Positions 22,015 to 28,266 of a stretch of DNA of 28,266 nt are shown here, one piece after another. Position 1 is the stretch's first letter, and each line of letters begins with the position of its first letter. Source of the DNA: JBAXTE01 sp964653595 (GTDB taxonomy: Bacteria; Bacteroidota; Bacteroidia; Bacteroidales; WCHB1-69); the NCBI GenBank assembly GCA_964653595.1, contig CAZZHH010000040.1, positions 1-28,266 on the forward strand. The letters are read 5' to 3'. The position numbers and the translations under genes were made by a program. The notes beneath the pieces were generated by a model. The model worked only from the letters and a program-made list of their open reading frames with translations. It was not told where the DNA came from and searched no databases.

Positions 22015-23358
22015 TTATTTGCTTCCGCCTTTATCTTTGTTCCCTCTTGTTTTTGGTTTTCCATATTTCATTTGCATTGCTTCTTTTCGTCTTATTTTGT
22101 TGTTTACTTTTTTGTTTTTATCTTTTTTCTCATGAAAAGCAGCGCCTTTTTCGTCTTGTTTGGGTTGTTTCACGACAATGTTTTTCATTTTTACAAATGG
22201 TTTTTCGTCAGCCGTCAAAACGTGTGATATATTGAGATTGTCTGGTGTCTCTAATATTGGTATTGCAGTATTCATCATTGTTTCAATTTCCAAGGTAATA
22301 GTTTTATCCCCAGGAACCATTAAAGAGATAGCTTCTCCAATTTTTTCGGCTCTGCCAGTACGACCGATTCTGTGAATGTAATCCTCTGGAATTTCAGGCA
22401 TATCGAAATTAATCACATGCGTTATGTCCGAAATATCCATCCCACGAGCAAGAATATCTGTAGCTATCAATATTCGATAATCGCCCTGATTAAACTCCTC
22501 CACTGCTTTAAATCTTTTGTTTTGGGCTTTATTGGAATGAATTACTGCAGTTTGAGAAGGAAATTTATTTTCCAAACGGGTAGTTAAAGTATCTGCTGAT
22601 TTTTTGGTGGAAGTGAAAATTAAAACTTTAGACATCGATTGGTCGTTGAGGATCAACTCCAACATGTTTAGTTTTGTATTGTAATTAGAAAGAATGTATC
22701 CTTTTTGGTTTATGTTAAGAAGAGGTGAGCCAACTTCGGCGATTTGCACCCGTTGTATGTCTTTAAAATAGTTTTTAATTAAATCATTGATCTCTTTTGT
22801 CATGGTTGCCGAAAACATAATGTTTTGACGTTTAGCAGGTAAAAGGTCAAAAATAGAGGTTAGCTGATGTCTAAATCCTAAATCTAACATTTCGTCTACT
22901 TCATCAATGATTAATTTTTTCATGGATTTAAGTCTTACGGCTCCTCGCATAATTAAATCAAAAAGTCTACCAGGAGTGGCAACCAAAACATCCATCCCTT
23001 GAATTACGATGTCTGCTTGAGTGTTTATATTAACCCCACCATATACGCCAACTGTTTTAACAGACATATATTTTGTGAGTTTTTCTACCTCTTGTACTAC
23101 TTGAACTACTAGCTCACGAGTAGGCACTAAGATTAATATTTGAACATTGCCATTACCCGAATATTTCCATTGTCTCAAACAGGGTAGGAGGTATGCAAAA
23201 GTTTTTCCGGTACCAGTCTGAGCAATTCCAAGCACGTCTTTACCCGACATTATTACTGAAAAAGATTGCTCCTGGATTGGTGTTGGTTCAGCCATCCCAA
23301 GATCTTCTATTGCCTGAATAAGAGGTTTGTTGAGGTTTAAATTGTAAAAACCATTCAT
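22015..23358 (-). CDS. DEAD-box RNA helicase, RhlE-like
   Basis: 447 residues from the ATG at 23358. ATP-dependent RNA helicase, probably acting in ribosome assembly or RNA decay. Q motif (GMAEPTPIQEQS, about 21-32), motif I AQTGTGKT (46-53), PTREL, TPGRL, motif II DEVD (142-145, in place of DEAD), SAT (173-175), ARGMDI and HRIGRTGR. The C-terminus is a short Lys-rich tail (KDKNKKVNNKIRRKEAMQMKYG and beyond), usual for RNA-binding RhlE types. The reading frame is open to a TTG at 23379 and an ATG at 23370, but the promoter element at 23377-23384 overlaps or nearly abuts those, so 23358 gives a leader like that of neighbouring genes. It is divergent from gpsA. Confidence 0.93.
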   Translation of the reverse strand: MNGFYNLNLNKPLIQAIEDLGMAEPTPIQEQSFSVIMSGKDVLGIAQTGTGKTFAYLLPCLRQWKYSGNGNVQILILVPTRELVVQVVQEVEKLTKYMSVKTVGVYGGVNINTQADIVIQGMDVLVATPGRLFDLIMRGAVRLKSMKKLIIDEVDEMLDLGFRHQLTSIFDLLPAKRQNIMFSATMTKEINDLIKNYFKDIQRVQIAEVGSPLLNINQKGYILSNYNTKLNMLELILNDQSMSKVLIFTSTKKSADTLTTRLENKFPSQTAVIHSNKAQNKRFKAVEEFNQGDYRILIATDILARGMDISDITHVINFDMPEIPEDYIHRIGRTGRAEKIGEAISLMVPGDKTITLEIETMMNTAIPILETPDNLNISHVLTADEKPFVKMKNIVVKQPKQDEKGAAFHEKKDKNKKVNNKIRRKEAMQMKYGKPKTRGNKDKGGSK

Positions 23359-23376
23359 AGTATAATTCATTTTATG

Positions 23377-23384
23377 CAAAAGTA
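23377..23384 (-). promoter_or_regulatory. -7 promoter element of the DEAD-box helicase gene
   Basis: Minus strand reads TACTTTTG followed by CA, matching TAnnTTTG and lying 18 bases before the ATG at 23358. It overlaps the TTG that would give the longest reading frame, so it argues against that start. Confidence 0.6.
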
Positions 23385-23459
23385 GTTAAAAAAAATGAGT
23401 AGCACCAATAATACAATGTTAACCTAACATAAGGTGTTTATTTATGCAGAAAAATAATG

Positions 23460-23467
23460 TACTTTTG
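23460..23467 (+). promoter_or_regulatory. -7 promoter element of gpsA-pyk
   Basis: TACTTTTG followed by CA matches TAnnTTTG; TTTA at 23437-23440 lies 19 bases upstream. It is the same octamer as the divergent helicase promoter 76 bases away. Confidence 0.6.
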
Positions 23468-23496
23468 CAAAAAAAAATATAAAAGCAAAGAATCTA

Positions 23497-24501
23497 ATGG
23501 TACACAATACGGAATTAAAAATTGGAGTATTAGGAAGTGGAAGTTGGGCGACCGCTATTGTTAAGATTTTAACTACGAATGTGCATCCAATTTATTGGTG
23601 GATATGGGAAGAGGATATTGCCGAATCTGTATCCCAAACAGGTTATAATACGAAGTATTTAAGTTCAACCAAAATTGATCACAAGAGGGTAAAGATTTAT
23701 ACCGATATTAAAAAAGTGGTTTCTAAATGCGATTATATTATTCTTGTAATTCCAGCCGCTTTTGTGGATAAATCCCTTCAGAAATTACCAAAAGAGATAT
23801 TTAAAGGTAAAAAAATTATTTCAGCTGTAAAAGGTATTATTCCTGAAAAGATGAAGATTGTAGCCGATTATTTACATGAAAATTTTGAAATCGACATTAA
23901 TGATATTGGTATAATTAGTGGTCCTTCTCATGCTGAAGAAATTGCTTCCGAAAAACTTACGTATCTCACTAGTGCTTCTCAAAATGAAGAGTTAGCAAGA
24001 GTTGTAGCTTCCATGTTTAAGTGTAAGTATGTGATTACTAACACTTCCGATGATATTTATGGGACAGAATACGCTGCAGTGCTTAAAAATATATATGCTT
24101 TAGCATGTGGAATATACAAAGGGATGGGGTATGGTGATAATTTTTTAGCAGCTTTTATTGCTAACTGTGCTAAAGAGATGAAACATTTTATCAATGTTAT
24201 TTATCCTGTTGACCGAACTTTGTATGATTCTGTTTACTTAGGAGATTTATTGGTTACAGCTTATTCTCAATATAGCAGAAATAGGACATTTGGAAATATG
24301 ATTGGTCAAGGATATTCCGTTTCTACGGTCCAATTGGAGATGAATATGGTAGCCGAAGGATATTATGCTACTTATTGCATATATCAGATGAATAAAGAAC
24401 TGAATGCTTCTATCCCTATCATTGATGCAGTGTACAGAATTTTATACGAAGGAAAACCGCAGGAATTGGAATTGCGTAAATTGTGTGATGTTTTAATATA
24501 A
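23497..24501 (+). CDS. gpsA: NAD(P)-dependent glycerol-3-phosphate dehydrogenase
   Basis: 334 residues, full length. Reduces dihydroxyacetone phosphate to sn-glycerol 3-phosphate for phospholipid synthesis. Evidence: N-terminal Rossmann GxGxxA-type motif GVLGSGSWATAI (10-21), the VIPAAFV and SAVKGI segments, IISGPSHAEEIA, and EYAAVLKNIYALACGIYKGMGYGDN carrying the catalytic lysine of the family, then a C-terminal helical domain with DSVYLGDLLVTAYSQYSRNR and GYSVSTVQLEMNMVAEGY. The pyruvate kinase gene follows after 11 bases, so triose-phosphate use for lipids and glycolytic pyruvate formation appear co-expressed. The start is supported by the promoter element 29 bases upstream. Confidence 0.95.
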   Translation: MVHNTELKIGVLGSGSWATAIVKILTTNVHPIYWWIWEEDIAESVSQTGYNTKYLSSTKIDHKRVKIYTDIKKVVSKCDYIILVIPAAFVDKSLQKLPKEIFKGKKIISAVKGIIPEKMKIVADYLHENFEIDINDIGIISGPSHAEEIASEKLTYLTSASQNEELARVVASMFKCKYVITNTSDDIYGTEYAAVLKNIYALACGIYKGMGYGDNFLAAFIANCAKEMKHFINVIYPVDRTLYDSVYLGDLLVTAYSQYSRNRTFGNMIGQGYSVSTVQLEMNMVAEGYYATYCIYQMNKELNASIPIIDAVYRILYEGKPQELELRKLCDVLI

Positions 24502-24512
24502 ACAAGAAGAAG

Positions 24513-25931
24513 ATGGATAAATTAACTAAAATTGTAGCTACTATTGCCGACTATCGTTGTAGCCCTGGATTTATCAAAGAACTTATAGAAGCTGGAATGA
24601 ATGCTGTAAGAATCAATACAGCACATCAAGATATTTTAACAGCAGTGAATGTGGTTAACAATATTCGAACAGTTTGTGACGAAATTCCAATTATTATAGA
24701 TACAAAAGGTCCTGAAGTTAGGACTTCTGTTAAAACTATCCCTTTCGATGTAACTGCTGGCGATTTGATACGCATTGAAAATGATATAGATAAAGAGATA
24801 AAAGAGCGGATTATGTACGTAAATTATCCTCACTTTTGTAAGTATATTGAAGTGGGTAGCAAGGTGTTGATAGATGATGGGGAAACGGAGTTTACGGTAG
24901 TTGAACAAAAGGATGATTATCTATTAATAAGGGCAGAAAATAGTGGGGTGGTAAAGCCTAAAAAGAGTGTTAATGTTCCAGGTGTGGATCTGAAATTGCC
25001 ATCGGTGAGTAATAAAGATAAGGAATTTGTAAAATTTGCAGCGGATCATGATATCGCTTTTATTGCTCACTCTTTTGTCCGCAATGCCCAAGATGTAAAA
25101 GCGCTACAAGCAGAAATTGACAAATATTCTGGTCAAACCAAAATTATTGCTAAAATTGAGAATCAAGAGGGGGTGGATAATATTGATGAGATTTTGCCAT
25201 TAGTATATGGAATAATGGTTGCTCGTGGTGATTTGGGTGTAGAAATAGCGCCCGAAAAGATACCGATTATTCAGCGCCAGTTGATAAATAAATGCATTCA
25301 TAACAGAAAAGTAGTAATTGTAGCAACACAAATGTTACATTCAATGATCGATAATCCGCGGCCAACGAGAGCTGAAGCAGCTGATATTGCGAATGCTTGC
25401 TATGTTGGTACAGATGCTATCATGTTGAGCGGTGAGACAGCCTATGGAAAATATCCTGTGGAAGCGGTGAAAATTATGACTAAAATTGCTATTGAAGTGG
25501 AACAAAGTAAAGGGTTTATTAAAGATAAAAAGATATTGCCAATTGATAATGAAGTCTCTGGTTTTTTGGCTAAAACTGCTGTTCGCTCTATCGAAAAATT
25601 AAATGTTAAAGTGATTATATGTGATACACATACTGGCAAAACTGCTCGCTATATTTCTGCTTTTAGAGGGAATAAGCCTATTTTTGCACAATGTTATGAT
25701 CGTAGAACCAAACGCGAATTAGGTATCGTGTATGGTGTTACTGCCGATTATATGGACGAAGAAGTTTCTAAAACTGATTTTCGTAAAGAGACATTGAAAA
25801 CGTTATTGGATAAGAAAAAGCTTTTACCTGATGATAATATTTTGATGTTGGCTGGAAATTTTGGACGAAAAATTGGCCCCTCTTTCATTGAAATTATTAA
25901 AGCAAAAGATGCTATCGATTTTGTATCCTAG
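24513..25931 (+). CDS. pyk: Pyruvate kinase
   Basis: 472 residues, normal for bacterial enzymes without an extra C-terminal domain. Converts phosphoenolpyruvate and ADP to pyruvate and ATP. Motifs: TKIVATI (5-11); RINTAHQ (33-39), where the common form is RLNFSHG, so the usual serine is A37 and the glycine Q39; IIDTKGPEVRTS with the glutamate linked to K+-dependence; the lid-like VPGVDLKLPSVSNKDKEF; IIAKIENQEGVDNIDEIL with the catalytic lysine; MVARGDLGVEI; VATQMLHSMIDNPRPTRAEAADIAN; DAIMLSGETAYGKYPVEAV. The NTAH form appears normal for Bacteroidetes from memory. Preceded by gpsA with an 11-base gap and an AAGAAGA purine run as a weak ribosome site. Confidence 0.95.
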   Translation: MDKLTKIVATIADYRCSPGFIKELIEAGMNAVRINTAHQDILTAVNVVNNIRTVCDEIPIIIDTKGPEVRTSVKTIPFDVTAGDLIRIENDIDKEIKERIMYVNYPHFCKYIEVGSKVLIDDGETEFTVVEQKDDYLLIRAENSGVVKPKKSVNVPGVDLKLPSVSNKDKEFVKFAADHDIAFIAHSFVRNAQDVKALQAEIDKYSGQTKIIAKIENQEGVDNIDEILPLVYGIMVARGDLGVEIAPEKIPIIQRQLINKCIHNRKVVIVATQMLHSMIDNPRPTRAEAADIANACYVGTDAIMLSGETAYGKYPVEAVKIMTKIAIEVEQSKGFIKDKKILPIDNEVSGFLAKTAVRSIEKLNVKVIICDTHTGKTARYISAFRGNKPIFAQCYDRRTKRELGIVYGVTADYMDEEVSKTDFRKETLKTLLDKKKLLPDDNILMLAGNFGRKIGPSFIEIIKAKDAIDFVS

Positions 25932-26049
25932 CATTTTTATATTTCAGATTTTCCTATTTCGATTAAATCGATTCTTTCATGGGTGATTGTAATAAATCGT
26001 TGTGATGTTATTTAATTGTTAAATATTTAGATATGTAAATTATCTTACC

Positions 26050-26057
26050 TATCTTTG
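26050..26057 (+). promoter_or_regulatory. -7 promoter element of the nuclease gene
   Basis: TATCTTTG matches TAnnTTTG, with TTTAG at 26026-26030 exactly 19 bases upstream. The ATG at 26095 is 37 bases downstream. Confidence 0.6.
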
Positions 26058-26094
26058 TTCGAATAATACATTGCAACTTAATATATTACATTTT

Positions 26095-27216
26095 ATGTTC
26101 AAAAAAATTACTATTCTTTCTTTGGCATTTGTGTCTGTCGCTCTATTAACTAGTTGGGGTTGGGTAGGACATAATAATCTAAGTTATCGTTCGTCGTTAT
26201 CGTTTAACTCTGAGATGACTTCCATGGGTTTTGGTGCTTGGATTCAAACATTAGCAGATAGTGCATCTGTAGCAGATTATCGAAAGTCCAACGATCCAAA
26301 CGAGGCTCCAAAACACTATATTGACATCGATTACTATGCAGAATTTCTTCAGAGTGGTTCAATATCACAGAGCTTATCTTCCAATATAACACTTCATGGC
26401 TATTCAAATATTTACGACTGGGGAATATTACCTTGGGCTACCATTGCCACCTTCGACTCGTTGAGGAATTGTTTTCAACGTGGTGACATCAACAAAGCAC
26501 TCTTTTTTGCCTGTGATTTGGGCCACTATGTGGGTGATGGGCATATGCCTTTGCATATTACCAAAAATTATGATGGTGCCATTACTGGCAACACAGGCAT
26601 TCACTCTCGATACGAGAGTACCATGATCGGAAGCTATATTTCTCAGATTTCATACACTGGATCTGCAATTAATGAAGTTGCTGATGTTCCATCTTATATC
26701 TTTAATTATATCTATGAAAACCATAAGTATGTAGATTCAATTTTGATTGCCGATAATGCTGCCAAAGCTGTTAATTCGAGTTATACATCTACTGCATATA
26801 AAGCTGAGTTGTGGAATAGAACCAAGGTGTTTACCACCATGCTTTTGAAAAATGGTTCTCATGCTCTTGCTGAACTTATATATACCGCATGGAAACAAGG
26901 CGGTAGTCCTGATTTGTTGACAACTTCTATTCAGTCATCTCAATCGATAAATGGCATAACGCTCAACAAAATCTCGCCAAATCCATTTGTACATGAGACC
27001 AAAATCTCGTTTACATTACCCCGTTCGTGTGATGCTGTTTCACTGACCATAAACGACTTAAAAGGAAATACAGTAAAGACACTCTGTAGTGGCCCAAAAC
27101 AAGCCGGAAACTACGATTTTATATTAGTTTTGGAAGATTTACCTCAAGGCGTTTATTTGTTAGTCATGAAATCGGATACTGCCAAAATTGTCCGTAAGAT
27201 TGTGCTGTTGAAATAA
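26095..27216 (+). CDS. Secreted S1/P1-type zinc nuclease (or related phospholipase C) with T9SS sorting domain
   Basis: 373 residues from the ATG at 26095; a TTG eight codons upstream would spoil the signal peptide. The signal peptide MFKKITILSLAFVSVALLTS is followed by WGWVGH. In S1/P1 nucleases the mature protein begins with a tryptophan whose amino group binds zinc, so cleavage before W21, with H26 as the next ligand, fits well. The active-site block CDLGHYVGDGHMPLH and GIHSRYES (about 140-180) supplies further His/Asp ligands. The last 80 residues are a type IX secretion sorting domain (KISPNPF, LTINDLKGNTVKTL, LPQGVYLLVMKSD, ending RKIVLLK). It probably degrades extracellular nucleic acid, for nutrients or against extracellular DNA. 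Monocistronic with its own promoter; the related zinc phospholipase C family cannot be fully excluded. Confidence 0.85.
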   Translation: MFKKITILSLAFVSVALLTSWGWVGHNNLSYRSSLSFNSEMTSMGFGAWIQTLADSASVADYRKSNDPNEAPKHYIDIDYYAEFLQSGSISQSLSSNITLHGYSNIYDWGILPWATIATFDSLRNCFQRGDINKALFFACDLGHYVGDGHMPLHITKNYDGAITGNTGIHSRYESTMIGSYISQISYTGSAINEVADVPSYIFNYIYENHKYVDSILIADNAAKAVNSSYTSTAYKAELWNRTKVFTTMLLKNGSHALAELIYTAWKQGGSPDLLTTSIQSSQSINGITLNKISPNPFVHETKISFTLPRSCDAVSLTINDLKGNTVKTLCSGPKQAGNYDFILVLEDLPQGVYLLVMKSDTAKIVRKIVLLK

Positions 27217-27232
27217 ATTCTGTGTTTTTATC

Positions 27233-27240
27233 TATCTTTG
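27233..27240 (+). promoter_or_regulatory. -7 promoter element of fmt
   Basis: TATCTTTG followed by CA matches TAnnTTTG, 18 bases before the ATG. A TTG at 27208-27210 lies 22 bases upstream, the same spacing as at yidC. Confidence 0.6.
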
Positions 27241-27258
27241 CATCCTAAATAGTGAGAG

Positions 27259-28212
27259 ATGAAAATTGTTTTTATGGGTACGCCCGATTTTGCGGCGGAT
27301 ATTTTAAAATATTTAATGGAACATCATGTCGACGTTGTTGCAGTAGTGACTGTTGCAGATAAACCAGCAGGCAGAGGTCAGAAATTGCATGAATCTGCAG
27401 TGAAAAAAGTAGCTATGGCGTACCAAATTCCAATTTTGCAACCTGCGAAGTTGAAAGATTCTGAGTTTCTTTCACAATTGCAAGCGTATCATGCCGATGT
27501 GTTCGTAGTGATAGCCTTTCGCATGTTGCCCGAGGTTGTTTGGACCATGCCTTCTAAAGGAACATTTAATGTACATGCTTCCCTATTGCCACAATACCGA
27601 GGAGCAGCACCCATCAATTGGGCGGTGATGAACAACGAAAAGGAGTCGGGAGTAACCACTTTTTTGCTTAACCACGATATCGATGCAGGTGCCATTATTG
27701 CTCAACGTAAAATTGCGATCTCTGCCACGGAGACTGCTGGTACATTGCATGATAGACTCTGTGAAGAGGGGAAAATTATTGCGTTTGAAACCCTGAAAAT
27801 GATGGAGAATAATCAAATCAGACCAATTGATCAGTCAAATATTCAAGTAGATGATCTGAAATTAGCCCCAAAAATATTCAAAACCGATTGCAAAATTGAT
27901 TTCACCCTGACCTGCGAACAAATTCATTGCAAAGTGAGAGGTCTATCGCCCTATCCTACGGCTTTCTTCGAGTTCACCAACAAAGAGGAAGCGCTTTCGA
28001 TGAAAGTTTTTGAAATAGAAACGGAGTTCTCATGCCACAATAAGCCTTTGGGGACATTTGTGTCTGACTATAAACACGAGTTGAAAATTGCTTGCACCGA
28101 CGGATGGATTATTCTGAACGATATTCAGTTGATGGGAAAAAAGAGAATGAGAATTGAGCAGTTTTTGAGAGGATTTAGGTTTGACAGTGAACAGTTGACA
28201 GTGAACAGTTGA
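27259..28212 (+). CDS. fmt: Methionyl-tRNA formyltransferase
   Basis: 317 residues. Transfers a formyl group from 10-formyl-tetrahydrofolate to initiator Met-tRNA. Evidence: IVFMGTPDFAADILKYL at the N-terminus, TVADKPAGRGQKLHES, the catalytic-region motif SLLPQYRGAAPINWAVMN (about 108-125), GVTTFLLNHDIDAGAII, and the C-terminal OB-fold with KVRGLSPYPTAFFEF and GKKRMRIEQFLRGFRF. The last nine residues (DSEQLTVNS) and the TGA stop at 28210-28212 are encoded by the heptamer repeat; the family usually ends near the FLRGFRF position, so the repeat appears to have replaced the original stop and added a short tail. Its own promoter precedes it. Function should be intact. Confidence 0.95.
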   Translation: MKIVFMGTPDFAADILKYLMEHHVDVVAVVTVADKPAGRGQKLHESAVKKVAMAYQIPILQPAKLKDSEFLSQLQAYHADVFVVIAFRMLPEVVWTMPSKGTFNVHASLLPQYRGAAPINWAVMNNEKESGVTTFLLNHDIDAGAIIAQRKIAISATETAGTLHDRLCEEGKIIAFETLKMMENNQIRPIDQSNIQVDDLKLAPKIFKTDCKIDFTLTCEQIHCKVRGLSPYPTAFFEFTNKEEALSMKVFEIETEFSCHNKPLGTFVSDYKHELKIACTDGWIILNDIQLMGKKRMRIEQFLRGFRFDSEQLTVNS

Positions 28213-28266
28213 CAGTGAACAGTTTACAGTGAACAGTTTACAGTGAACAGTTTACAGTGAACAGTT
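28183..28266. repeat. Heptamer tandem repeat (WCAGTKR type), copy 2, running off the window
   Basis: Six 14-base units, (G/T)ACAGTGAACAGTT: the first three begin with G, the last three with T. Each is two diverged heptamers, ACAGTGA and ACAGTTG/ACAGTTT. The array is perfect apart from that one position and continues past the last base. Its first 30 bases are inside fmt and supply the stop codon. It is the same repeat as 21677-21722 but more uniform, suggesting more recent expansion. Confidence 0.95.

Noticed and set aside
21873..22235. 120-codon plus-strand frame over the helicase 3' end and the 9-base repeat
   Set aside because: Its composition (Phe, Leu, Cys-rich) comes from repeat DNA and the antisense of a Lys-rich tail; no start signals.
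25932..26049. Terminator after pyruvate kinase, suggested by an imperfect TCGATT/AATCGA palindrome
   Set aside because: The arms are short and no T-run follows, so it does not meet the pattern of the other terminators.

Overview
The window reads as a stretch of chromosome from an anaerobic, fermentative member of the Bacteroidetes, most likely Bacteroidales. Evidence: AT-rich DNA; Bacteroidetes-type promoters (-7 element TAnnTTTG) in front of most transcription units with few Shine-Dalgarno sequences; a DUF4831 protein; a secreted nuclease with a type IX secretion sorting domain; and an oxygen-sensitive [FeFe] hydrogenase locus. No rRNA, tRNA, insertion sequence, phage gene or CRISPR array was recognised.

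Layout. 1-2.4 kb: an Fe-S assembly pair (mrp, nfu) ending in a strong terminator, then yaaA. 2.4-5.3 kb, minus strand: an outer-membrane barrel protein, a ComB-family phosphatase and gcvT. 5.6-10.5 kb: a membrane nucleotide-sugar dehydratase of the CapD/WbpM type, translationally coupled through a GTGA overlap to a SNF2-family helicase. 10.9-17.9 kb: the hydrogenase region. 18-21.2 kb: a DUF4831 protein and yidC. 21.3-23.4 kb, minus strand: a small unknown protein, two unrelated short-repeat tracts and a DEAD-box RNA helicase. 23.5-25.9 kb: gpsA and pyruvate kinase. 26-28.2 kb: a secreted S1/P1-type nuclease and fmt, whose last codons and stop lie inside a heptamer repeat that runs off the window.

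The hydrogenase region is the most interesting part. The first operon, hydC-hydB-hydA, encodes an NADH-linked trimeric [FeFe] hydrogenase; its flavin subunit is the bare NuoF core, without the extra ferredoxin domains of the well-studied electron-bifurcating enzymes. After a symmetrical terminator comes a second, tightly packed operon: an 83-residue [2Fe-2S] thioredoxin-like protein, a hydrogenase-like putative H2 sensor (ferredoxin, altered H-cluster domain, extra Fe-S domain, PAS) and a SpoIIE-type PP2C phosphatase with an uncharacterised C-terminal domain, overlapping the sensor gene by ATGA. The layout suggests H2 or redox sensing passed on by protein dephosphorylation, perhaps controlling the adjacent hydrogenase. 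Phosphatase-linked sensory hydrogenases are a known group (HydDB group C3), but their target is not evident here. The hydE/F/G maturation genes are not in the window.
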